A stretch of 64,000 nt of DNA from NCBI GenBank assembly GCA_003342895.1, contig PTFA01000086.1, positions 1,138,939-1,202,938 on the forward strand, given 5' to 3'. This DNA comes from Casuarius casuarius (Eukaryota; Chordata; Aves; Casuariiformes; Casuariidae). Positions 24,889-37,900 of the stretch are shown in pieces. Below the pieces are notes generated by a model. The model was not told the origin of the DNA. It saw nothing but the letters and a program-made list of their open reading frames with translations, and searched no databases. The stretch's first letter is position 1. Every line of letters begins with the position of its first letter. The position numbers and the translations under genes are program-made.

Positions 24889-27800
24889 TTTTCAGTGGAA
24901 GTGATTTTCAATCTCATCCGGAGTTCAAACAGAGTTTAGGTGAAAGACGAGCAAGATTAAATATTAGTTCTTCCATTTTTTTAATTCTAACATTTACATT
25001 TGTAATGCTAGTACACTGATAGAGCTGCCTGCTTCTTGCCTCAGCAGTCTCTGCTTCAGGTCAGTAATTAATTATCATATCTTCACTGACTTGCATGACA
25101 AAACATGACTCGTAAACCACTAGTGTAGGACTAGTGCAGTGACTAGTGTGCGAAAGACCACTGAGGGCTTTGATTACGTGAAATTGCTACGTAAGAACTA
25201 ATGCACAGCAGCCTGTGCTGCACTGAAGAGTCAAACCGCCAGATTTAGTAAAGGGACTTGCTGCGGGATGTGACACCTTGAGCTTGCTCCCAGACGAAGC
25301 AAGACTCCTAACATACAGACGGAGGAAAGATTAGTGCTTCCAGAGGGCACTTCGAAACACCTGCTTGCTGAGCCGAGCGCTGCCTAGAACTGGTCAATAG
25401 GAAATACTGAACTGAACCCAGGTCTCTCGACAGGTTCATTAGTTGGATAGATTTATATCCCAAGTCTGTTTGATGGTAAAATTCAGATGTGGGGATGGGC
25501 TGCTGCTGGGTCTTTCCGAGAGACAAACTCCTGTCATTCAGCCGGCAGCAGGCATTTTGTTGTTCATCCTTACCTATTTAAATAACATCAAGAGATGTTT
25601 TTACCCAGAGACAGAGGGATGCATATATGCGTATAAAACTGTGGTCTATTGAGTATCTGTCTTGCATAGCCCTGCTTTTTCCTGCAAAGAAAGGCTCTAC
25701 AGAAGAATTTGCCTTGTACATTAAAAAAAGCAGTGGAGTTGCATGGAAAACTCTTCCGGACAACTCATCCTTTACAGACTTAGGGACAACATCCTGGCAG
25801 CTTCTTTCTTTTTTTTGTTTTTAAAACCAAACTTTTTTCTTTCCTTTTTGCTAAGCTTGCAAGACTTTCAAACAATAGCATTTTAAAAATTCACTAAATA
25901 ATATCTAATGTCTTAAAACTTTTATAGCACTTCAGGTTTGCAAGCTGGAAGAGTTTTTACAGCCTCTGAGGCTGCTGCAAATCAGATAATTCATTATACA
26001 GCAAAATACTCTCTCAAATTTAGACTGTTTTTGAAAACAGGCCTATTTTTTGTGCAGTGATAGTAGTGAAGTAAGTGGAGGTTTTAAGCCAAATGGACTC
26101 CTTCATCTATGAAATAAGAACCATCTGTGTTAAATAATTTTCCAGGCAGACATACTAGCAGAGAGAGAGATCCCACTGCCCTCTCTCACCAAAGTGACCT
26201 ATCCAAAGATTCATTTTTAATCAGTTATGCAATGGGCTGGAAAGACTCAGGTTACTGCAAATCAGCTAGTCCCGTCATCCCTGAACATTGTTCCTGAGGA
26301 ACCCTGAATAGTATTCACTAGAGAAAGATTCGTTTAAAAAAAATAATCTTTAGTTCAGTGTGGGGGGAGATACGCTTATGCCCTGAAATAGCAAAAGCAG
26401 AGTTTAATCACAAGAAAGCTAAAGAAATATAAATGGAAATGAAAAATAGCCCTGGACTTGATGCTGTTTGTTGCTCCCTCTTATCTCCTGCAACATCAGG
26501 AAGAGCGTGATTGCATTTCTGTGCTCCAGCCGAGCAGCTTCCAGCAGACAATGGCGGCCAGAGTAAGGCACCAGGGATGCCAGCTATTTGGGGCAGAGGC
26601 AGAATAACAAGTGCCAAGGCAAATTGATAACATTTCATTATTTTATCATGCTTTATACTAGAAACTGAAATAAATTTTGGATGTCTATAAGGCAAGCACA
26701 GGAAATATGGCAGATTTACTGCAGGATACTCCCTGGACATCTTTGTTGTTGCTCTTTTCCTTATCAATATCCCTATCAAAATCCAGGATTTTTCCTGGCT
26801 GGGAAAAATTCAGTCCCTCCATGTGAAACTGCCAAGTTTTGTCTGTTTCCCTGACCAGAGTCAGAAGATCTTTTACCTGCCAAAAATTGCTAAAGACTCC
26901 TGATTCAAAGGTACCACTGAAGTGGGCGTTTACTGGGTGAATGAGACAGAGTCATGACAGCTACGTGCACCTCATTAAAGGCTGGATCCATTTAACTTTT
27001 GAGAACAGGAAGGTGTAATGCTCCAGTGAAGGAACGTTTGTGTCAACCCTCACGTAAGAAAATGCATTTGTTGCAGTAAAGATTTCTCTGACAATCACCG
27101 TGGTGTCAGCTGCCCCACTGCCCTTTCGTTAATGCCCTTGTTCTTTGGTCTCATCCCAAAAACAGAAACAGGCATCTATTTTTCCTTGATTCTACAGCTG
27201 CAATAAAGCAAATCATTTTGTGCCTGCTAATACGTCTCTTCCTTTATAATATGGCTAATGCATACCGATTGCTTTTGGCAAAACCATGTTGTTAGCACAA
27301 TTTCACTACATTACTTCCTTGCTGAGCATTTCTACTTTATACGAGATCTACTGCCATTAAGTGAGAAGGGGAGGGGGAAGGAGTTATTTGGTTTAAAATA
27401 GGATAGGAGATGAAAACACTTCACGTTGCTCTTACGGACTTGATCTAGTTCCCTGGGAAACTTTCCATTCGCTTCAGTTGAAGATAGATTGGACTTTCTT
27501 ACTCTTTTACAAAGTCCTCGACAATCAAAAGTCTAAACAACAGGACTGTTAAGCAACACACGGTGAACTAAATAATTTACTTACTGGAGAGCTTCCTGAG
27601 CGGAATTTTTTCTTTCTGAAGATTAAGGGCTGTCAATGTACTTCAAAAATCTGTTGCTTTTCATGCTCTCCCTTGCCAGGAATGTATCTGGTTCATCTAA
27701 CTGACTGTAAATGTTGGGCTTTAATTGCTTGCTGGAAAGTCTGTTTGACAAATCTACAGCCCAGATTCTTTATTTAAAGGACTTCCTGAATACCTCTATT

Positions 27801-28039
27801 AAGGGGAGGAATAGGGGGATATAAGGGGAAGAAATAGTTTTTCCCACATGATCTCACGGCCTCACTTCTTTACATAGTGTTTCAAAAGAATGTTTAAAAA
27901 ATTCAGTTTCATTGCTGCCCAAGTTTAAATACTTATTTTTTTACACTTCAATTCTTATAAAAATTAGATATAAAACATGGGCATAATTTTAAACATACAT
28001 ACATATATTGGCAAGAAAATTGTTTTGTCATTAAATGTA

Positions 28040-28935
28040 CCTATTTGATAGCAACCCCAAAAGGGAAAGGATGAGTTGAAATATAAAACTGTTCAATGCA
28101 GTAGGAAATTCAAAATATTTTAATAGAGGGTCTTAAAAATAGCAGAAAACCTGGAAAAAATTGCTCCAGAAGAAATACACAGGAGATCAGAAAAGAATGA
28201 GAACTGCAGTACCCAAATTTAAGAAAGTGGGAAAAAAAGTTATCCAGGCAGCTAAGGGTCTAAACACCTAACATCAGCTATAGACAAGGTTTAAGAACAA
28301 GGTTTGAAGGAAAAAATAATCTAAGATGAGGAAATAAATAGAAAACTGGGTAAGATATAGCACATTTTCCATAAAATGGGGAATTATTGCTTCAGCTGGT
28401 GAAGCTACAGATGGAAACAAGAATTTCAGTGTGGACGAAGAACGGGCTACAGCAGAGGGGCTGCTGAGCAGGGACACACACAAGGCAGTTTACAAAAGCA
28501 GCTCCTCAAGATTGGTCCCGAGACCGATCTTATTTCATATTTTCATTAATGACTTTCACAAAAATACGGAGCGTGCGAATGAGATGTGTGACGCAAACTT
28601 GGGAGGCGCTGCTGGTGGAGCATGATCTGAATGGCGCCTGGAAAGAAACTGGTCTGAGGAGTAGGGATGTGACGGGATTTAATGGCAAAAAGGCAAAGTC
28701 AGGCACAGGGAGGACAAAACATTATTCTACCACGAGATGACACCTTATCAGCTGAAAGTAACAAAGACAGAGAAAATACAGGGATTCAGTGTTCTCAGGA
28801 AGGACCGTGAGCCACTGCGATGTGGCACACAGGATGCCAGCGAAACCAGGAAAACGTCTCTTGGCTATATTTCCACCGTAAGAATGGATGGGCTATATCA
28901 CAGCCTACCCTATGAAGACAGAGTGGTATAAAGCA
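28040..28935 (+). repeat. CR1-type LINE fragment with degraded reverse-transcriptase region
   Basis: The fragment is recognised by a plus-strand reading LVPRPILFHIFINDF (from about 28,514). This corresponds to the conserved CR1 reverse-transcriptase block of the form LGPxLFNIFINDL. At the place where the catalytic FADD box and the following TKLGG should lie, the DNA reads ...GAGATGTGTGACGCAAAC then TTGGGAGG. The LGG end survives, but the FADD codons are lost to a small deletion that also shifts the frame. Downstream, segments such as CACTGCGATGTGGC, ACAGGATGC and GGCTATATTTCC echo the later CR1 coding region (an NVSHQCDVA-like part) at nucleotide level. Multiple stops and frameshifts make it a dead, ancient copy. 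Neither the 5' end nor the 3' tail repeats are visible. Confidence 0.65.
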
Positions 28936-28939
28936 CATG

Positions 28940-31900
28940 GGTCTGTTTTTCCATGTCTTTACTCAGTTTTTATTCTTGCTTGTCTGAGCAGAAAGTAATT
29001 AAAGGTCTTAAATAAAAACTTGGGCCCATTGTGCTTTGGATTTAGCCAAGTGCTGCTTGTAGTGCTATTTCCAGCCACGTTCAGCTCTGCTTGCAGACAC
29101 CCTCCCTCTCAAACAGCGCGTTTGAGCACTTACTAAGTTGGTGAAGAATTGCTTGAATTTGCCCTCGTCTCGACCAGATATCTTCAGAGATTTAATTCAT
29201 GCATTTTAGCAGAAGATGGATTACAGTAATATGCTTTTGGCTGATCTCTCAGAGGTAAGTGTTGGTAAACTACAAGCAAAATGTTGCTGTCAAACATTTG
29301 ACACATACAAAGTACCAAGAGCCTGATTTTGTCAGTTTTGTGTTGGTTGTCAGTTGGAGAATGGAAAGAGGACAAAATCAGCCTGAAACAACCAGTATCA
29401 CAAAAACCGCATCTGCGAATTTCAAGGCACAAGGATCAAATAGGTCATAGCTCCCTTTCTCGCTTGCCCATTTTCCCTTTTACGACTATGTCCTAAATCT
29501 AATTCTGTAGGCCCTACCATCCATGCAGTCATGGGGAAATTTTGCTCCTACCTGCATCAATGACAAAATTTGGCTCATGGCAATTCGTCATCTGGAAACA
29601 CTGAGTTTGATTCTTGTCTCAGTGACACAGGTAATTCCCTTGTAGTAATTCAAAAGTACATGGATGTGCATGCAAATTATTATCTTTCCAGTAGTTCTCT
29701 CTTTATAATTCCCAACTGTTAAACTTTCAATGAAGTGCAATTTTTTTCTACCACTTTTTCCTTAAACAGGCTTTCTATCTGACAGTGTTAGGCTTTAAGT
29801 CACTTCTCGTGTAAAAACTACTCTTTGAGGGTTTTCAGACCAGGGAGCTTGTTATTTGCCAAATTAGTTGTTTCCCAGCTTTTGGAAGCTGGAGGTAATA
29901 CAATGCTGCTGTATAGTGCTGTAAATTGAGATTAGCATAAAAGAAATAATTTAATGTAGACTGAACAAAAAGATTGGTGGAATATGTATGAAGTATTCCA
30001 AATAATTGCTTGATTGTGATGCTAATAGGAAAGAAGAGGGCTTACATTTTTCTTTCTCTTTCTCTCTCTTTTTGTGTGCACGTGTGTGGATTTTGAGACC
30101 TTTTTTGAAAGCATTTCCAGTTTCTAGTCATCTTTAATTTACCAGTATTCAGAAACACAAGAAAGAAGGAAAGGGTGAAAAAGAAAGGTATGTTTAAGCT
30201 TCAAAAAACACACCAGAAAAAGATGAATGCCAAATTTAGCTCAGAAATGCAATACCATTTGATGTCAGATAAAAGGCTGGATTTTTCATTTACTTTTTTA
30301 GTCATAAATACAACGAAGAGAGGAAAATATCTTTTTTAATTGTTTTGTTTCATCATAAGTATGATTTCAGTGATGCAGATCATAAAAATGCATTCACTGA
30401 GGTGAATTAAAAGCTTTTTACTTACATACTCCAATAAAATCACCAGAGCAAATTGTTTTATCGAGTTCTCTTTGCCAGCTACCCATCCCATCTCAGAGGC
30501 AGTAATCTGTATTTGTGTCAGACAGACGCTGTTCCCCCAGTGCACAGTTAGAAGTATCAAAGACAGTCAGAAAAGAAACCTGCTGAATAAAATGTAGCAA
30601 TAATAAACATATACAAGTACTCGCACATAATCACAGAGGATCACAAACAGTGAGTTCTGCAGTTATGTTGTATTGCTCAATTAGACATCAGTATTAGCTG
30701 GTGGCTGCTGATCCACAAGCCTATTAACCTCATGCCCGATGTTGCCGTCAGCAACGTGGAGTAGGTGTGAGTAGTAGAGGTCTACCACAAGACAGTGGAA
30801 TTTCTAAAATTTCTAGGAATTCCTTCTGTGGACTCCTACAAGAAACAACAATTCCCTACCTACAAGCAATGAGTCTGGAAAGCATGGGAAATGTTAACAG
30901 AGAAGAAAAAGAGGTCAGGTCAGTCACTTGGAAAATACAGCAACAGTTTATCCAAATGCAAGCATTGCTGTGTCTGCACTGGATGATGCCCTTCTTACCA
31001 GAAACCATAACGTTTCCATTACAGAGACTTAAACTGCTTTTTTAGTTTAAATCAATTACTTAGCCGGTAGAATGATGTGGAACTGGTTATCAGAGCATCA
31101 CTGGAGAAATTTGGGATGGAAAGTTTAAGAGAAGGAAGCTCCTTCCATCCAGATTTCCCATGCTCAAGGTGTAGGAAAGGGCACCTCCTCCCCTGGAGCT
31201 GTTGCCTACTAGCTCTGAGCAGTGGCAGTAATGCAGAAAAAGTGTGTTTGAGATCATTCCTCCTCTGTTCCTCAGGAGACAGGGGCAAAGGCCTCCTTCT
31301 CCACTACAGCTTTGGTCCACAGGGCTTATAGAAATTGTTGAAATGGAAGGCAACAGCAAAGGATCACAGAAGGATCAATGCACGGAGATACAACTCGGAG
31401 AAATCAATCCGCAAAAAGTCTGAGGGAATCTGTTTATTCTGCTGTACATATGCTTTCTGATACTCACATAGAAGATAGGAATAAAAAGCCAAAAAGCATG
31501 TTTAGAAACAAAATCCCCACAGAAAGACTGATTAATATTCTGTTCATATCTAAAGAAAGGTATGGATCACTGAATGAATTGCAGGATTTCAAGTAAGAAT
31601 AAATAACAAAGATTTTTTTTCTCCTGTAACTTTCTCTCACCATAGCCACTCTACATTCCCAATTTTAACAACAAGATTAATCCTACTAAATCCTTGCTTA
31701 CATGGGTAAGTCCTTAGCTATGCTATTAGTAACATTATGTAATCAAATTAGTCTTTTGATGACACGGAAGATCTGATAGCCACCAAAAGCGAGTTTCAGC
31801 AAGCCTAAGAATTGTATCCTATATTTTCCTGTCATTTCTGTGGCTTCTCTCTCCAAACAACAAAATTTTGATTTAATAAAAACATCAGTTTGTTAGCGAC

Positions 31901-34900
31901 CTATGCTTTTATTTTGGAAACAGGAATAACTGGAGGACCAAAGCCATCTTTCTGCCGGTTTCAGCTGCCACTCCTTGAAATACTCTCAGGTTCAGTAAAA
32001 CCCTGCCACAGTAACCCTGGTCTCATCCCTTCCTCTGTGTTTCTGGCTGAGAATTTGCTTGCCCATGTGGTATTAAAGTGGCTCTTCTATAAAACTGCAT
32101 AGCTCTTGCCCCAGCACACAAGCCCATTTGCTGTGCTTTACTTTGCAAGCACTGGGCTTATAAGTCTTTGTGGACCAACAGCATTCACAATAGGTCCCAT
32201 CCTTTCACCCTCCCTTAGTTCGTGTCACCCCTAGCAAGCATCAGCCCTGGTGGGATCACCCTGGGAGTGAGCATAAATCATCTGCCACGGCTGCAGGGTG
32301 TCAAGCTGGTATTCATTTGGCTGATAGTGCTGCGATGAACAGGTCTCAAATTTCCTTTATTCTAAAAGGAAAAAAACCTGGAAATCAGTTGCAAGAAGCT
32401 TTGCAGAGCCTGGCAGTGGATTTTCTGGGGGTACCCTGTGAGGCAGCAGGAAAGCAAGTGCAAAACAAACCACAAAAGCAGGCAAAGTCAGCTCACCGCT
32501 ACATTTTTTCCCTGGGCAGGCAGCAGGGATGATGTATTTCGTGGATCAGTCTCAACGGGCTGATGCTCTTTCGCAAAACAGATTATCTCTATGCTACCAA
32601 AGAAGGAACACAGGTGGACTTCTTCCCCCCCCACCTTTGAAAGCACAAGCCCAGGCACACCGAGCAGAGGTTTCGTTCCAGTGTGTTGCACCGGAGCACG
32701 AAGTTACAGCCCCTCCGTGCGAAGTCAAGACTGTGCACCAGGGATTGCTTTAAAGGGTTGATTTGGCTCCCTGAACACCAGATTCATGTTCTTGCTGCAT
32801 TACAAGCTTGACTAATACTGGAGAGACATGTACCGAAATTATCGCAGAGCAAATACAAATGGGAAGATATGTGCACTGCTCTCGGAAGACTCGAAACAAG
32901 GCACATTTTGAACACTTAATTTAGCAGAAAGTATTACAAATAAGAGAGGTGGGAGAAATAAATGAAACATAACGTAACTTTCTCTGGAATGTGGAATGAA
33001 ACATGGCAGGGACATACTGCAAAAGGCACAAGCGATGATGACTGGGGAAAGATGACAATTTGAAGGGAGATTATTTGAAAAACAATAAATAAAAAGAAAA
33101 ACAAAATGTAAATGTTTATTGCTAATCAGCAAAAGGGAATTAGAAAGTATTTGTACAAGGCCTGGCTCTGAAAACTCCGTCAAGGTGCAGATGTGACACA
33201 GGAGCTGCAAAACGCTGGCCGCACCGTAAATTCAGGGGAGCTGAAATGGCCCTTTCCAGAATAAGGCAGATTTTTGGTGGGCTAAATTGCCACCTGAGAG
33301 GCCCCTATTTTTATTCTATTATATAGATAGCCTATGTTACAAACAAAGTTCCCAACTGTTAGATCTCAGTAAGTTGCCTGAAACTTTGGAGTAAGAGGGC
33401 TATCACTGCTTAGAGCAAAGGTGCCAAGGAGGCAGGAACCGTGCAAGTGAGAAGATTTGTCTGAATACTCACTGAGGTAATAGCTGTTCATAAATAAAGT
33501 TGGAAGGGGAAGAGGGAGAGGTGAAGATATTTCTTCAGGTGCTGCAGAGTTTCTTGCTTAGTTTTCTGAGCAGCTTCATGTGTTTAAAGGGAATTGGGAG
33601 CTAATCCTAGGACATGAGCCAAGCGTGATAAATAAGGTCGAAGCTGAAGAACATCTAGGAACTACTACTTGCAACAGCAGTAGATTGGGAATGCCCAGGA
33701 GGGCACTCTCTGTGGTAGGGGAAGTAACCCAAGTGTTTCTGACTTGGGGGAGAGAGAGAAAAAGTACTGAGGAATTTTTCATTTGAACAGTGTCACAAAA
33801 ATGAATGTGGAAAAGAGGTAGGTATTTATGAAGCAGGGTGGAAACTCCTCATGGTTAAGCATAAGCAGGTAAAGTTATTGCCTCTGCCAGCTGAGGGGTT
33901 TGTTTGTGTCCCAAAGCTGGGCCCATTGCTGACAGCAGCGAAATTTTCATTGACTGTAGTTATACACACTCAGCCTTTATTGCAATCAATTTTCAGACGA
34001 ACTATAAATAGACGTATAGCATCTCAGCAGACACCAGCAAAGGGTACCTATGCTAATGGAGACACTTGCACAGCTGTGTCAGTCTAGCCTGTGGACAGCA
34101 GAGCTGGCCAATTTCTTTTGCTGATATTTAGCTCTTTTTCCCCTCACAAATTATTTACAAACACACTTGGTGGGTTTTCTAATTAACTTCTTCATTAAGA
34201 ATTATTTTCTAGACAGGGTCTGCTAACATAGTTCAGCCTGTGAGTTTGCCACGACTGCTATTGCTTTGGGCACTCATTAGTTGCTCTGTGCGATGGGTAA
34301 CCTATATCACACAATATTGTTTCTGCTCTTTAATGAGACATCTCAAAAGCTCACAAGCAATTCCCAGGGTAGACAGCAGGCCTTCGCCACGTGCATACAC
34401 CCAAGAACGCTGCTCGTATTTCTGCAAAATCCTTTGTAGGAAAAAACCACACTTGTATAAATATTTACAGGAAACAAATAAAAGGGATCACGACTCATGA
34501 ATACAAAGCAAATTCTCTGTTTTAACCGGATAGTATTCACAAACATTTTCTTTCCATCTCTCCTGCAGAGACTACTCTAAGAAAACTCTTTTCTGTTTGT
34601 TACCAGAGAACAGATACTACTACAAAGACTAATATGAAAATTATCGGGAGATTTGAACAAGAGAAGTAAATAACTAAGTTGCCTTCATGTTTCATCCATC
34701 TTCATCCATTAATAATAAAAAGCAGTAATAGAAATAACCTCTGAAAATATTTACGATACCCCTACCAGTCCAAGATTGTCCTGTCAAGTGTCCTTCTCTC
34801 CAGTTTTCCCAGTTTACTTTGAAATTTTCACCAGTAGACCTCCCACCACTTTGCCTTAGCTTTATACATGCTGTTCTAATTAAGAAACTCGCCTGTTATC

Positions 34901-37900
34901 TAGCTATTGCATTGGACAGAACTAAACTTTTTCCTGAGCTTTCTTTTAAACTGGGTGAAAATTTGGGGCCTGGGCAATGCCCATGCAGCCAGGGCTGTTC
35001 TGGCAGTTGGCTACTGAGCTCTCTAGCTGCCATTTGGCACCAGCAGTGCATTTTTGCAACTACTAAATTACTCTACTCCATACTAGCAGTTACAATCATT
35101 TCTGAGTGCAAAAGCCAGCATGCAAAACCATAGGGCAAACCAAGGGTGACTGAAAAGCGCAGTCTTTAAATTAAAGTTCTCTTATTCTGGACTAATATTC
35201 TTTATTTCTTTCCCTGGAAGCTTAGCTTTATATTCTCTGTTATACATTCATTGGGAAGGATCGAAAGACTATTTTTTTCCATAACTTGAACAGGGAGGGG
35301 TCAAAGGCTGACTTTTCCCCAAGCTCCCATATAAGCTTAAAGCTCATTTTCCTGCCTCATTGTTAGCAGTCCAGGCACAGCAGCCCTGCTACTGGTCCTA
35401 CATCTTCTCTGCAGGCTGGCATGGTCAGAAGGCATCTGTAGCCACATCTTTAACTCCCCTTTTATCCAAATGAATTAGCCAATGGCAGCACAGACAGAAA
35501 AACATCCGGCAGCAAGGTAAGAGAGGTGCGTCTGACAGGTACAGAGTCACACATAAGCCCGGGATAAACGCGTGCCTCCACTCAAGCTCCGCTCACCACA
35601 CCACCACGTAAGCCTTGGGACACACCGAGGAGCAACGCCACACTCAAAATAAGTTTGTCATCCCCTTACAGCCCACAAGCAGCTACCGGCAGGAAACATA
35701 AGGTTGGCAGCTGGCCTCTGCAATGTTTTGATGTGCTAGCTCTGGAGGCCCATCAAGTCAAAACTTCTACTTTACCTTTCTTTTTTTTTCTTTTCTCCTC
35801 CCTGTGTTAATTTTTAGTCTCAAGTTCAGCTAAGTGAACCATTAAAAGTGAAACAAACCGAGCTGAACGACAAATTAAGATGTGCCTCAGGCAGCCAACA
35901 CGTTTCTTTTTTAACTTCCATCTGTCAAGTGCTGGCTTCTGAGGTATGTGACAAAAAAGCATCCTTGCTCACAAACAGCTTTTCGTTCCTGATGATGGGT
36001 GGCCTTAGCGAGGAAGAGGAGGAGGAGATTGCTTAACTGTGTATCTGCTACTCACAGACTTTTTAAACCTATTGCATGATGTGGGAGCTACATGGGAGAA
36101 CATCAAAATCTAGACACCCTATCTGAAAAACTGCCTTGGATGAGGGTATTCCTTTTTCATTTTGTAGAAAACTAACAAGGCACTGAGTCAGACTACTTGA
36201 TCTTGACTTTCATCTAGAGGCAGGAGATGTTTAACATTAGGTAGTATGAATACACTTCTGAATACCTAATAAAAGAGAAAGAACTGTTGTGCCATTATTA
36301 TTTACTGAGATGCTGTCCAATTTTTTTTTAAAGAATAGAAATATAGTCCCTTCCCTGAAGTGTTTAGAACTAAGAGTGCTTTTTAGCAGTACAAAAATCA
36401 ATGCATTCCTCCATTTGTTCATGACAAACCCAGATGCATTAAAAAAAGAAAAAAAAGAAAAGAAAGAAAGAGTGACTGACTTACTATCTAAAAACACTGA
36501 CAGTGTTTCACTGGCTGTGTGAGAGAAATACCATTTTGGTTTTACAGAAAGCCATGTAGAGCTCTATTTTTTGGTTTTAATGCAGCTCATGAGACTAAAA
36601 GCTTCTGACAGCAGCAAATGAAGGCCTCCGTGAGGGCTTCGTGGGTGCTGAGGAAGGCCAGCTGATCGATTCTCTACATACAGACAGTGTTGATAGCATT
36701 GGCAATAGTTTCACCCACAGCTTATGAGCAAAGGCTTTTTTAATAGGTATAGGGAGGGTAAAATGATATCTGGTGAATTTGGGGTATTTCTCCCCAGTAA
36801 GGTTATTCACAAGAAAACACGATTCTGTGACAACCTCTGAACTCTGCTTTGCAGCTTGTAGGAAGCATTCAGTGCACCAGGAGATTGGTCTTTGGAAGAG
36901 AAAGAAACTACAGCAGGGAAAGCTTTTTGCAGCACCATCTTTCTTTCTAATTGCAGATTTGTGGTTTCTCTCATTAAGATGCATAGTGTTTGGGCCTGAT
37001 TTTTTGTTTATGTTGGGCTCCCTTTTAGTTTCCCAAGTATCAGAAAGCAACCTCAGTGCAAACAAGATGCAGCCCTAATGCAGAGCACCGCTTCCCGCAG
37101 AGCCCCCTGCACAGATTATGCTGCAACCGATGAACAAGCCTCATGTGAGGAGGGTGGAAAGATTATGATGCAGGCTGGTTCGCCCCCTTCCCAATAAAAT
37201 AAGTAGTTTGGGAAGTTTATTATTAACATATGTATCTAGAAGTGGTGAACACCTGCTACTGTATCTGGTCTGCCATGACCTTTCCTAGCTTGTGCTTTTT
37301 AAATAATTATTTTAATCTTTGCCATTTTTCAGGAGTTTGGTTTTATAAAGTGTCTGCTGTGCACGTGTGTGAGCACTTACATGAGAACTGGAAAGACATT
37401 CACAGATTAGCAAACAGATATGGTTGGTAACAACAACAACAAAGATGATATGACAATGTGGACTTAAGAACACAAAGAAAAATACTTTTCACAAACACAC
37501 AATTAACTCCTAGAGGATATCTATAGGCTAAAATTAAAAATGGCTTTACAAAGGGAATAGGTAATTTTATAGATGATAGTCTGTTGGCAGACCTTAACTA
37601 TGTTGGTCTGGATGAAATGACTCAAAGGTCTGAAAATAGCCAGCTCAGAGCTGGAAAGTATACTAGGGAAGGATTGCTCTGTGTGTCCTGTTTCTTATGC
37701 CATTTCCATAAAGTTTTCCCAGTAGTAGGTGTCAGAAGCAGGAACTGGACTATACAGATGATGGTCAGCATTTAGGTGCTACATTCTTAATTTCAGGAAG
37801 AATGTGTGCTGTCATTTTTTAACCTATAAATGGAAACAAAAGAATTCAGCAGATTTCTTTGATAAAAATATTATTTTTATGTTTTTACTGATTCTATTGA

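Larger units (their letters stand above)
22885..28035. other. Non-coding stretch
   Basis: No gene recognised. It contains T runs at about 23,603-23,618 and at 24,561-24,578 (T18), a possible repeat fragment at 24,285-24,335 and a 19-bp tandem duplication at 24,851-24,888. The part from about 27,380 to 27,800 is unique sequence with long AT-rich words that could be regulatory. Frames up to 123 codons (26,408-26,779, minus strand) show no domain. Confidence 0.55.

Noticed and set aside
36595..37065. 156-codon minus-strand frame
   Set aside because: Chance length. The reading is low-complexity-free but matches nothing recognisable, and a comparable 101-codon frame overlaps it on the other strand.
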